A stretch of DNA of 64,000 nucleotides, taken from contig JAKUDP010000011.1 of the NCBI GenBank assembly GCA_022570795.1, forward strand, positions 1,302,001 to 1,366,000, given 5' to 3'. The notes beneath the pieces were generated by a model that made no database searches, was not told where the DNA came from, and saw only the letters and a program-made list of their open reading frames with translations. Source of the stretch: Sphaerulina vaccinii (lineage: Eukaryota > Ascomycota > Dothideomycetes > Mycosphaerellales > Mycosphaerellaceae). Of this stretch, positions 32,636 to 42,592 are shown piece by piece. A program made the translations under genes and the position numbers. Position 1 is the stretch's first letter. The number at the start of each line of letters is the position of its first letter.

Positions 32636-33879
32636 TCATTCAACGCTGCTTGTACGGAGGGCCTGGCCATACGAACCATCACCGTCTTGACAGTTTCTGT
32701 ACGTCAGCCCTGGCTCCAGCTTCTGCTGGCATAAAGGACTTTCGCAAAACCGAAACATGATCGCTGGAGTGAAGATAGGCATGTTCTTGACCTCTGTAGA
32801 GACCCAAGGATCATCAAGGTTCAGCTCTTCTCGAAAGAGCTTCCACCGCTGCTCAAATCCATATGCTCTGGTCCTGCGGCCTCGTCGGCGAGGCAAGAAC
32901 GGTCCATTGTCCCTAAGACACTCCTCCCGCGAGGAATGCGGTCCACCCCACTTCTCAATCCATCGACACCATACCCATAACTTGGTCATCTCAGTATGCC
33001 ATTGCTTGGTCGTTACCGGCAGTTTCTCTGTGTCTAGGATATCGTATAGGAAATCTGCTTCGCTTCTCTCGAACCTGGAGCAAGAACCGAAAAGAAGTCT
33101 TGCATACGATTTGATCATCGTCGTCTCAGAAACGTCCAGCACAACGATGCGCTCGTCGCCTTTACCGAACAAGCCACTTCGTACTACCTCCTGCAGGCTT
33201 AGATGGACGCAGTACTGCATCATGACTGCATGATATCGCTCGCCATGCTGGAAGTACACCAGTTCCGGAAGGTAATCGGTGCCCACAGCCTGGCCAAGGA
33301 TGTGGAAGCGATCGAATAATACCGAAAGAACTTGCGCACTGCCACGACAACTCTCTAACAGCTTTATCGGCACCTTTGAAGGAGAACAGTACCGCTGCTC
33401 GTCGTCGTATCCAGGTTTGCCATAGCTAAGATGCAGGCTATCGATCCCAGGACTGCACCATGCCTCCAAGTCTGGATAAGAGCCTGTAGAGGCCAGCCAT
33501 CGGTCATCGTTTGGTACTCGAGGAAACCAATCTTTCATGTAACGTCCATGCTTATGCACCACCTCCCGTGCTTCGTAACATACATGTGAGAGAGCAGGTT
33601 TGGCGGCATTGAGTCGCGATGTGCTTTTCATGAAGCACATCGTTCTTCCTTCACGGACTCCATCGGGGTATCGGGGAAAGGCTCATAATTGAACAATGAC
33701 AACCTTTCCGGGATATCCAGCTCGATTACGCGCCGAGGAATTGCAAGACGCCATATTTCCTGTCGGAGCTCGGGTGGCAGTTGCGCAAACTTTGTGAATT
33801 GCGCAACAGCCGTTTTCGTCTTGATTTTGCGCTTTTTTCTCTTGGGCAGGCGAGCCGTGATGTCTTTAAGAGGCCACAT
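32636..33879 (-). pseudogene. 2EXR-domain gene with a frame change at an inverted repeat
   Basis: From ATG 33879 the basic leader LPKRKKRKIKTKT is followed by FAQLPPELRQEIWRLAIPRR, the 2EXR start; this frame stops at 33628. A second frame beginning 33640 continues the family pattern with PALSHVCYEAREVVHKHGRY and stays open for 334 codons to 32636. The two frames overlap by 13 bases exactly at a 10-base perfect inverted repeat, and no good donor/acceptor pair joins them. A one-base deletion or two-base insertion near 33628-33640 therefore seems more likely than an intron. The downstream frame has its own ATG and may still be expressed alone, without the 2EXR start. Confidence 0.6.
33617..33642. 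repeat. 10-base perfect inverted repeat with 6-base loop
   Basis: CGATGTGCTT at 33617-33626 and AAGCACATCG at 33633-33642 are exact reverse complements separated by TTCATG. The hairpin coincides with the overlap between the two frames of the 2EXR gene, so slippage at the hairpin could have caused the frame change. Confidence 0.85.
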
Positions 33880-34113
33880 GGCAGGGCTCCCGCGTGTCCA
33901 ACACTGGCTGGTCAACGGATTCGATATGCTGATGGTGTTGTTGTATATTGTACTTGCGAAGTAGCCTGGAGAAACCTGGAAGATACGTGGCAGATAGAAC
34001 GGTGGAGATGTGCAAGCCAAGGCTGGTCGTACCACTCGAATGTGATACGGTGCCTGAGGATGTCTCTACCACTTCGTACTCGGAATCAGAGCACTCTCTC
34101 CTGAAATATCACC

Positions 34114-34783
34114 TCACACGTTGACGTGCTTGTCACCAAAGCGCCAAATGCTCCACGACCGATTTCCAGAGAAGCTGTAGCCTCTCCGCCCTCTCATTTG
34201 TCCTTCCACCACTTCACCATTTGCGCCGCGGGTTTCGGCTGTGGAGATTTCGCCTTGGTACATCTGTCATTGTTGTTAAGACTCAGTAAGCTTAATGCCT
34301 TTTGCGGCTGGAGGTAATGCTTACCGGCACGACAACAGCCAGACATCCGGCGCCTACACCTGCGACAAATCTCCCAACATAGAACATAGCGATGTTAGCA
34401 GCTCCAGAGCACAGTGCTCCGCCAACTATCAGAATAACACAGCCGATCTGAATCGTCCTCTTCCTCGAAAAGCGATCTGCAGCCCAAGCTGAAAGTCCAC
34501 AACCACAAATGGCCCCTGCGCTATTGAGGCCATTGAGACCGCCGATGATGTTGGTCGTATGTGCGTAGCCTGGTTCGTCGGCCGTTGCGAGATTGAAGTA
34601 TGTGTAGACTTGTCCGAGTCAGTAAAGAATCGAGAGGTCAGGCACTTGGAACGTACAGCTTGGTTGCCCCACTGTGGAACCGATGATTGCTAAGCCATAT
34701 GCTGTCGCGAGGGTGCCGAGGGCGACGAAGACGACTACGAGTAAGTTGTAAGTGTTTACAATGTGTTTCTCGAGACCGAGCAT
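34114..34783 (-). pseudogene. truncated MFS sugar transporter
   Basis: Three exons on the minus strand, 34783-34657, 34608-34325 and 34263-34114, join in phase (donors GTACGT and GTAAGC) to give 186 residues. The N-terminus has YNLLVVVFVALGTLATAYGL, then IIGSTVGQPSFYTYFNLATA, IGGLNGLNSAGAICGCG, WAADRFSRKRTIQIGC and YVGRFVAGVGAGC, which are the first four to five helices of a fungal hexose transporter including the D-R-x-x-R-K motif. Exon 3 keeps MYQGEISTAETRG and then turns into unrelated sequence with a stop after 36 codons. The remaining seven helices are missing. Splice sites are still intact, so the truncation seems recent. A partial membrane protein is very unlikely to transport. Confidence 0.8.
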
Positions 34784-35153
34784 CTTGGATGAATCTCTTC
34801 CGACAATGTGAGAGCAAATGAGGTCAGAAGCTAAGCTTCACGCTTGCATTGGCAGGAACTGCTTGTATACTAGCACGAGGTTGAGGATGAAGTGTCGTTA
34901 TGCTTCATCCAAGGGTAAGGATTCTCCGCATCTGGGGATGTGTGGAGAGGAGTGGTCCTTGTAATGAAGTATGTCATTTCTGGTCCTGCCAACAGCGTGC
35001 GACACACATGGCGAAGCGAAGTGATCGGCAGTTGGGGTTTGCGATGGGATTCTCGCCGCACCTTCCTAGGTTCGCCCCAATCTGATTCATTCCGGCACGT
35101 CAAGCCTATTGCACAATGCAATTGCTTTCACTGCTTTGTAGATGAGTCAACAG
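34784..35153. other. intergenic region
   Basis: About 370 bases between the transporter relic and the end of the 35154-36905 gene. No coding or repeat signal. Confidence 0.5.
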
Positions 35154-36905
35154 TCAGTACTGGTTGGGTCTCATGGCATGCTTGAAGAAATCGAACACTG
35201 AATTCCGCTTGCCAGACGCAGGCTTGGCAGGAGGAGACGCAGGGCTCGAAGGTATCGTCGACTCCACTGAGGGCTGTCGTGGAGACGCAGGATCAGAGCT
35301 ACTGCACTTTGAGAAGTGGCTTTGCATTGGGACGCCCTCTGAAAACGCTCGAGAGTGATTTAAATGTCGTCCTGATGAGAAGCGCAAAGAAAGCGGAGAT
35401 CGTGCGCTCGTAGGCTGTGGTGCATGCAAGGCCTGTAAAGTCTCGAGCCTGTACTTCAAAATAGCCACTACTGCTTGCTGATTGCTCTCCGCGACATAGA
35501 GCAGTGGCTCATAGCTAATCAACTTCTGGTCTGTGGCTTGGCTGAGTGGTCTGAACAGCTCTGTATGTAGCTCACGCGAGATGCTTTGCAAATGAGTGAC
35601 AATCGCACCATCTACCACGTTGAACGTAGCACCATACAGTGAGATGCCTTGCTGTCTGAGCTTCTCAATCTCCACAGGGCTGTCTGATAGTGCATCCCGC
35701 AGAAGCAAATGTGATGTACTGTGCATGGTCTCGGTCGAAAGATCAGCCACCAGTTTTATTGCGTTTATGTAGATCTGCACGATATCGTTCAGACAAGTCG
35801 TGAGTGTATCTCGAGTGAGTGCTGATGATGTGGTCCACACAGAGTCATGTCGTATGTGCGATAGCCTGTCCCAAGAGTGACTGGGTCTGAATCGGGATCG
35901 TTGTGGCATTCGAGGAATCGGAGCAGACGTATCGGACAGTTCTGAGGGAGCTTCAGCTTCATCGCAGGTGTTAGGCCTAGTCGGCTCTTTGGTAGAACTC
36001 GACGTGGTCTCCGCCCATGGATTGCTCTCAAGGTCATGCCATCCACTGCTTGCCATCTGCTGAGCATCCACGGCACCGGAGTACTCAGGCTGGAAAGAAG
36101 ATGGAGGCGTGTGTAGCCCGTCAATCCGAGCTACAATTGAGCCAGCCGAGATGGCGTCGACTTCTGTCAAGTGCTCGTGAGATTCGTCTTCGCCTGGAGA
36201 GCGACATGCGATATCTCCATGATTGCTATCGAGGCTCGCGACATTACGCGAAGTCTCGTCTGTAGTAGTCGTGGATCTCTCGTCAGACAGACACAGCGGG
36301 ATCTTCTCGCATTCGTTGGTCCTGGTCGGCGGCCAGATATTGATGTCGAAGCTCTCTTGATCATCTGCGATCCTGTTGTCTACACACTTTGTCTTATACA
36401 GTAGGACCGGGTCCATGTTCTGGCCGCTGTGCTCGCAGCTGATATGGTCGAGATATGCATCCATGCCAGAGTATACGGCCTGTCCAGATGCACCTTGGTA
36501 GACACAGAAGAGGCACCTGTAGGTGTATTTGTTCTTTATCACGACTCGCTGCGGCGTATGCGACTTGGCAAGGAAGGCCCACCTGAGCTTAATACCACGT
36601 TCAGCAGACTCAAACACCTTGGTCCAAAGGAGATCCGGATCAGAACTTCCAAAACTGCTGCGAAAGACGCATTTCGAGGCTCGACACCTCTGAAAGTAGA
36701 TAGTGGCAGTCCTGCTAGTAGCACCAGTGCGCGAGTAAGCTCTGCCCTCCCTGAGCTTTCGCATCGATGCCGTTCGATCTCCGTTCTGCAGGCTCCACGC
36801 GCTGCGACAGAAGCCGAGGTACTTGTTCTCTGGTCCGGCCTCTGGTATAGAGGCCATGGAAGAAGTCGTGCGAGATCTAAGATGTTTCTCGACAGGTGAT
36901 GCCAT
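35154..36905 (-). CDS. unknown large protein with a zinc-finger-like segment
   Basis: Single exon, 583 residues from ATG 36905 (an upstream TTG is not used). Residues 60-115 are ordered and include SRTATIYFQRCRASKCVF and LLWTKVFESAERGIKLRWAF. Around residue 130 the segment YTYRCLFCVYQG is followed by LDHISCEHSG, a CCHH-type spacing like a single C2H2 finger. Residues 200-350 are acidic, Ser/Thr-rich and probably disordered. Residues 370-480 are helical, and the C-terminal 90 residues are Ser/Pro-rich with a basic end (KRNSVFDFFKHAM). The layout fits a fungal-specific nuclear or signalling protein. I do not recognise the family, so the function is left open. Confidence 0.7.
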   Translation of the reverse strand: MASPVEKHLRSRTTSSMASIPEAGPENKYLGFCRSAWSLQNGDRTASMRKLREGRAYSRTGATSRTATIYFQRCRASKCVFRSSFGSSDPDLLWTKVFESAERGIKLRWAFLAKSHTPQRVVIKNKYTYRCLFCVYQGASGQAVYSGMDAYLDHISCEHSGQNMDPVLLYKTKCVDNRIADDQESFDINIWPPTRTNECEKIPLCLSDERSTTTTDETSRNVASLDSNHGDIACRSPGEDESHEHLTEVDAISAGSIVARIDGLHTPPSSFQPEYSGAVDAQQMASSGWHDLESNPWAETTSSSTKEPTRPNTCDEAEAPSELSDTSAPIPRMPQRSRFRPSHSWDRLSHIRHDSVWTTSSALTRDTLTTCLNDIVQIYINAIKLVADLSTETMHSTSHLLLRDALSDSPVEIEKLRQQGISLYGATFNVVDGAIVTHLQSISRELHTELFRPLSQATDQKLISYEPLLYVAESNQQAVVAILKYRLETLQALHAPQPTSARSPLSLRFSSGRHLNHSRAFSEGVPMQSHFSKCSSSDPASPRQPSVESTIPSSPASPPAKPASGKRNSVFDFFKHAMRPNQY

Positions 36906-37594
36906 GGTCAAGAAGACTCCTTAGGATCTGTGTCTTGGGAGCATTCTTGTGGGCAAGACAGACCCTAGACATATCAGTATGCTGGAGCAAGATCGAGGCT
37001 CCCATCGCGCGGCTGTCACATAGGACGGTGTGACCCTCGTAGCACAACTATGACCTGCTACCATCGGTACAGTGCGATGTGGTGACAGGCAAAGCTGCAT
37101 ATCGCCTTGCTGCTGTACAACATACACGTCTCAGGAACGTGTCCCAAGCACATTTTCATTGAGCACACATTGGATTGCTGATTCGAATGGACGCCGTAAA
37201 GTAGGTAAGAGGTAGATGCATCGATAGGGTGAAGAAACAGAACGAAGAACGAAGTGAAGTCAGTCCGCAATATGCACTCCAAGTATCCACCCTGGAGAAG
37301 GCCCGACCCATTCCGTAACCAATTCTGGACGTGGCGCCCCTTTGTCTTTCGCGCTTCAACTGCACACTACACAAACACGACCATAACGACATACGATACC
37401 CATCCATAGCACTAGTCACTTGTGCTGCCATTCCTTAGAAACCACGCTCCTTCCTATTCCACATTCGATCGCACCTGCCGCCCATTCCAGGTCGCTCTGC
37501 CACGTCGCACGACCCGCGATTGTCCTCCACCCAACGACAACGACAAACCCAAATCGAAACTCTTTTCCATACACGAAACATCAATACCGACGAC
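36906..37594. other. divergent intergenic region
   Basis: About 690 bases between two divergently transcribed genes. From 37420 to 37594 the plus strand is C/A/T-rich with few G, as expected for the leader of the wall-protein gene. No other feature seen. Confidence 0.5.
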
Positions 37595-38229
37595 ATGTTT
37601 GTCAAGTCTACTGCTATTATCGCCTTCTTGGCCGTTGCCGCGCAGGTCGTGGTTGCCGCGCCTCCAGCATGTGTTATTGCAGCTGTCAAGTAAGCGCTAT
37701 AGGATGAAGAGGAGGACGCGAAGACACGATGACTGAGAGCCGTGGAGGATGTATGGAGATGTACTAACTGGTGCACAGCACCGAATCTGACCCATCGGAC
37801 TTCAAGACAGTCTGCAACTCCGAAAAGGCCCAATCATACTTGACAGACAACTGCGGCAACAACCTCCAAGCCGCGCAGGACTACTTCATGGACATTTGCA
37901 AGACCAACGGCGAAGAGGTCACGCTTTCGAGCAACACAACTTCTTCTGGCACCGAATCCGCCACCGGCACCGCGACATCTTCTGGGACAATGTCTACAGG
38001 AACTGCAGCCATCACTGGCAGCAACACGTACGGTGGTGCGTCGTCCCCTTCGGGTACTGCTTCAGGGTTCGTGACTAATAGCAGTCCAACAGCTTCAGGC
38101 ACAGGTACACGAACTGCGAGCGCGACGGGTACTGCGGCCGCAACAGGCGCAGCAGCTTGTATCGGACTGGGCATGGACGTGGTGGGTATGGGCGCTCTGC
38201 TTGCCTTTGGCGCTATGCTGGCGCAGTAA
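37595..38229 (+). CDS. GPI-anchored cell wall protein
   Basis: Two exons, 37595-37689 and 37779-38229, joined in phase by an intron with GTAAGC donor and CTAAC/GTGCACAG acceptor region, 181 residues. A cleavable signal peptide is clear (IIAFLAVAAQVVVAAP, residues 8-23). The mature N-terminal part has four Cys (ACVIAA, TVCNSE, DNCGNN, DICKTN). A Ser/Thr/Gly-rich stalk follows (residues 75-155), suited to O-mannosylation, and a hydrophobic tail ends the protein (VVGMGALLAFGAMLAQ), with a small-residue stretch before it fitting a GPI attachment site. This resembles short fungal GPI wall proteins. Specific function unknown. Confidence 0.82.
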
Positions 38230-38674
38230 AAGCGTTGAGCAGATTGCAAGGTTGGGATCTTTGTATAGGCTGGAGTTATTTGGCTGCATGTCAAAAAGGC
38301 ATAGAAGGAAAGTGACATGACTTCGATACACGATGCTCGACCTCGATGGTTCTGAGCATCGCATCCAATTCTACGTATGGTGTACTAATGAAGGATGTTG
38401 CATTGCTCCAAGGTTGACTGCATGTGCCAACTCAGTGAGGCATTCGGAAGCGATTGTGCATTTGGATAGCACTGCACCAACAGGCTTCACGCACGACACA
38501 TTCATACTGACTGGGAGCCTAGGGTTACTTCTGGCCTCTTTTCCACATTCCACGCGCGTACCGCCAGTCGATTTTTGAGACAGATCGAAGAACAGCAAAC
38601 TTCGAGTTCGTCGGCCTTTCAGTACCAGGCTTAGCGTTCATGCTGCCTCTTCCGAGCGTTGATACCGATAGAAG
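38230..38674. other. intergenic region
   Basis: About 445 bases; nothing beyond short overlapping frames. Confidence 0.5.
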
Positions 38675-39904
38675 ATGGCGTCTCATGCACAGAATCATTA
38701 CTCCTTTCTGCCCATACGCACGAAGCCAGCCAGGCAAGCAGTCAACCATGCAATCACAGTGTCACCACGACCGACACTAATCGGGATCCCGCGAGAGCTG
38801 CGCATCATAATCTGCTCGCACCTCGTCAAACAAGGCCAACGCATCGACATCAGTGCCGAGCAACTGTCTGCAGACCAACGCAAATGGCAACGAGAGCTGG
38901 ATCGTCTCAAAGGCCGTCCAGCACGAAGGAAGAAGACTGGCGATACCCGACTGCTACGTGTTTGCCGAGAGCTGTATCTATGCGGCGTATCAAGCCTTTG
39001 GAGTGGCAATACCTTCATCTTTGCATCAGCTGGAGTTCTTGACAGATTCCTTGACCATGCCCGGGAGGAAGTCAAGGAAGGCTTGAGACACGTTGTTCTT
39101 GGAGGGGGCTACTTTATGTGGCATCTCGATACCTGGAAAGACAGTGAAGAGGGCAATGAGGAAAAAGAGATGAACATGCATTGGCCACCTGACCTTTCCG
39201 TACTGAATCGACTGCCTAACTTGACAAGACTTGAGCTATACACCGGTAACATATCTGCGCAGACTCCCAATGAGTACCTCGAAGAGCGAAGAGACATGAC
39301 CGCGGTTAGCGTAAGGACATCTCATCTGAGTCGCAATCGAGCGTATTATGGCAAGCATTTCGTGCTAGGCGAGGAACACTTTGACCGGAATCTACTTGAT
39401 ATCAATCCGGGTGCGGTGATGAGACCGCGCACAGATGCTCGGTTGTTTGGCGCAACCTACCCACATTTCAACAACGATGACTTCTTCCAACTTTACCTTC
39501 GCGACAAAGTCTTGATCAGCATACCAGACAACATCGTGGCTGGCCTTACTTCACTCAAGATCTTGTATCGAACATCTAGCTCTACTATAGACTGGAAGGA
39601 TCCCACCGCTACTGACTACACGCGCTGGATTTCGAAGAACTGCCTACAGTATGCCCAAGACTTACGTGGGGCCGAGTGGGAGAAATATCCGTACCTGCCT
39701 GTGAACCAGGAGGACGCGGAAAAGAAGCGGAAGTTCGAGTTGTGGATGGAAGCTAGAGCCGCTGTTCATTGGGATGCGAGGTCTTCGGGAAAGTTTCAAT
39801 GGAGCACTTGGGCGAGAGAGTGGAAGGGCACTGGGAAACCGAGAACGAAGGAGGACATGGTCGAGACTGGAGTGTGGCATTGGGATGAGATGAATGTGTC
39901 ATGA
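38675..39904 (+). CDS. 2EXR/F-box-like protein
   Basis: Single exon, 409 residues. Residues 30-50 read TLIGIPRELRIIICSHLV, a divergent F-box/2EXR start, followed by a Lys/Arg-rich insert (KGRPARRKKTGD) and LLRVCRELYLCGVSSLW, the second block of the family. The middle carries LNRLPNLTRLELYTGN, a leucine-rich-repeat-like strand. The C-terminal third is Trp-rich (WSTWAREWKGTG). These proteins are common in plant-associated Dothideomycetes and may act as substrate receptors of ubiquitin ligases, but this is not shown. The reading frame is intact, unlike several of the related genes in the window. Confidence 0.72.
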   Translation: MASHAQNHYSFLPIRTKPARQAVNHAITVSPRPTLIGIPRELRIIICSHLVKQGQRIDISAEQLSADQRKWQRELDRLKGRPARRKKTGDTRLLRVCRELYLCGVSSLWSGNTFIFASAGVLDRFLDHAREEVKEGLRHVVLGGGYFMWHLDTWKDSEEGNEEKEMNMHWPPDLSVLNRLPNLTRLELYTGNISAQTPNEYLEERRDMTAVSVRTSHLSRNRAYYGKHFVLGEEHFDRNLLDINPGAVMRPRTDARLFGATYPHFNNDDFFQLYLRDKVLISIPDNIVAGLTSLKILYRTSSSTIDWKDPTATDYTRWISKNCLQYAQDLRGAEWEKYPYLPVNQEDAEKKRKFELWMEARAAVHWDARSSGKFQWSTWAREWKGTGKPRTKEDMVETGVWHWDEMNVS

Positions 39905-40387
39905 GCAGACATCTAGTACACGCATCTCGTGATGAGACGGCTCTGTCCTCGGAAGCTATCTTTGTCAGCACATTGAGCCTGCATTGAATAGTGTAGCTCA
40001 AGCGACATTGAGGAATAGCTGAACTCGATGCACTCTACTTCGCCTGGAAGAACCAATTTCACCTGAGGCTGCCGCTCCCGGAGATTGGCTGCTGACGGCT
40101 TCTGGGAAACGGTAGCACTAAAAGACGAATCACGATCGTGCTGCGGCTCAACTTCAGCGAAGCTGTGTCATGTGCGTATTAATGCAACCTCGTGAGGTCT
40201 CTCTCGAACTAAGGTGGACTTGATTTTCCGAATGTGGGTAATGCAGGATGGTGGCGTGCAAGCCTCAATTGGCCGTCGATCTTCACGATGTATACATGAT
40301 TGTGGCCGAGCAAGTCCAGATTATACTCAACGAGCATGGGTGAGGGTGAGGTTGTGCTGCAGATACCCAGCGGTAGAGCCCACGAGC
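39905..40387. other. intergenic region
   Basis: About 480 bases with no coding signal; it leads into the TATA-containing promoter of the secreted-protein gene. Confidence 0.5.
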
Positions 40388-40397
40388 TATATAAAAG
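40388..40397 (+). promoter_or_regulatory. TATA box of the secreted-protein gene
   Basis: TATATAAAAG lies 98 bases upstream of ATG 40495 and is followed by a C/A-rich leader (CACCACGCCCCATAACATCG) typical of fungal transcription start regions. It is the clearest TATA element noticed in the window and fits a strongly regulated secreted protein. Confidence 0.65.
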
Positions 40398-40494
40398 CGC
40401 GTACCTGCCGCCGAGAAGTTGAGAGACCAGAGACAGCACACCACGCCCCATAACATCGAAAAGCAGCTCGCCTACCAATCCAACTCGAAGAGAC

Positions 40495-41267
40495 ATGGCA
40501 CCGGTTTCATCTCTTTTGGCCTTCGCCACCACTGCCCTGGCAGCTACATTGAGTTCTCGCCAGACTGTCATAGGGTTGTTTACAGACAACTTCGATGGCC
40601 TTCCATCTACTCCAGCAGCACCAGAACTCAACCCTGTGACTCCACTAAATGGCTTGATCTATAAGAATTGGCTCGTTGCAGTGAGTTAACTTCCACTAAT
40701 AATTGACTTGCTGAAATCCACAACGCTAACATAGCTCAGTCTCCTGGCCTTGCAATAGCCAACAAGATCTGTCTCGGAACCCTCCTGGGCCTTGAGAGTC
40801 TGAACAGCCTCTGCTTTGGAGACCTATTTCGAGGCCTGAAGCCACAAAGCGGAACTCAACTCGCTGCCACAGGCCTCGGGCAGGATTTACTCCAAGTCGG
40901 CAACCTCAATCTACACCCCTACGGCACCATTGCAGCAAGCGATGATATCGAATCATTCGATCTGATCAGCTTTTACTTTGGATGTCTTCAGAACCTCGGC
41001 AATTCTCTTGTGATTCCGACTTCTGGATGTACGATTACTGTTACTGGATTCTACAAAAACGATAGTCCAGCTCCGGCAGTGCCATTCTCTTTTGCTCCGA
41101 CGGAAGTCTCGGGACAACCTCTGCAACTGGCGGAGTTGCCGGAGGAGTATAGTGACAGTCTGAAGGGACTGAAGAATATCACTATGGGTATTGCGGCTGC
41201 GGATTTGACTCCATCGCTGGCTGTACTTGATGTCGATGATTTGAAGCATTTGAATCGGAAGAAGTAG
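40495..41267 (+). CDS. secreted protein of unknown function (four Cys)
   Basis: Two exons, 40495-40680 and 40740-41267, joined in phase by an intron with GTGAGT donor, CTAAC branch and GCTCAG acceptor, 237 residues. A signal peptide is evident (SSLLAFATTALAATLS). The mature part begins with FTDNFDGLPSTP and GLIYKNWLVASPG, then has four Cys (KICLGT, SLCFGD, FGCLQ, SGCTIT), which could form two disulfides. Later comes VTGFYKNDSPAP, a beta-rich segment, and the protein ends in a charged tail. No membrane helix or GPI signal. It could be an apoplastic or wall-associated protein, or an effector candidate; no catalytic motif was recognised. Confidence 0.78.
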
Positions 41268-42592
41268 TCGAGCACGGTAGCAGGAGGGATAGGTGCGACT
41301 CTGTTAAAGTTGAAGAGAGTGTGGTGTATTTGGGAAGAGAAGAGAAGGAAGATGAAACGAGAGCGAAAACTCACATTGGGCTTGTTATGCGCTAGTGACT
41401 GATCCCTGCAAGTTTCACTTCACTTCACTTCACGCGTCGCGCACACCACGAATATCACTGCCCATGACATCGAAAGCACTGGTCACCTACATGGACAAGA
41501 AGTCGATACGTACGCGACCCACGACGTCTCACTCGCACTCGATCCATGCATTTCGAAAAGGAAAACATTCTAGAAGATTGCAGAAAGTCGCATTACCATT
41601 CAAGCCTACACCAGGAATTGATCCTTGAACCATTCTCTAAATCCTTCACGAGTGGTCGCAGTGACCATTATTCGCAATCAACAAAAAAGAAGGGTCGCAA
41701 TCAACAGTTTATTTACACGGTAGCAGAGAAGAATTCGTCTAGACACGGGTGAAATGAGGAAGACATCAATATGAGCTGTTGTGTCCTACTTCATTGTTAG
41801 GTACTGTGATGAGCGTACATCTAACAAAGTTGTTGATTGGACGGGAGGACGTAAATTTCTTAAGAATATGAGTGTTGTTTGCTGGGTAGTCCCGTGCTTA
41901 GCGCGTTTCAGGTGAAGTGGATAATTCTGCCACGCCAAGAGAGACAGACAATCACGAAGAGACGAGTTCGAAGAGCTCTGAGTGTTCCGGAAGGACCAGG
42001 TCTCTGCATGCATCCAGAACATGAGCCTCACACAACTGTACCGAGAGCAAAAGGGCTTGTCGCTTCATGAGAGCCACTAATTCATGATCCGTCAACACAT
42101 CACCCGGATCACCGCTACTTGAACCGAATGAAACACACTCTCTTAGGGACGATCTAAGCAACATCGCCAGATAAAACGCACTTTTATCGAATCATGCACC
42201 AAGTGTCATACGAAGAACTGCCAAGCCACAAAGCACCCAATAGAGTTAAACGTCCCGTCCTAATGTACACACACCCAAAGAGAAGCATGATATTGCTCAG
42301 ATCGTGTGCCTAGAGTTTAAGAAGGGAGGAGAGCGATACGTATGGGGAGAGGAAGCCGGTCTTTACAGCAGCAATGTATGACATCGGAAATCATGAAGCA
42401 GCTGTTATCAGGTCCTGCAAGTTTCATCCTCATAGAATATGTACGCGGATGCGCTATCATGAACGCAGAAACGCTGGTTGTGCTTGCTATAGTGGTTTAG
42501 AATCATGGAAGGAGTTCAGACGCAGTATTACAGTATCGTCGTCCTAGCTAAATCATTTACTGATATGTACTGATTCTTGTCTATCGTCTCAA
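41268..42592. other. gene-poor region
   Basis: About 1.3 kb without a supported gene. At 41408-41433 there is a short CACTT-type reiteration (TTCACTTCACTTCACTTCAC pattern). Small frames at 41395-41752 and 41879-42070 have no protein-like motif. From 42150 to 42590 the sequence is relatively A/T-rich and lies downstream of the minus-strand F-box gene. Confidence 0.5.

Noticed and set aside
37435..38318. Minus-strand frames opposite the GPI protein gene
   Set aside because: Ala/Val/Pro-rich translation is the mirror of the Ser/Thr/Gly-rich stalk; no independent evidence.
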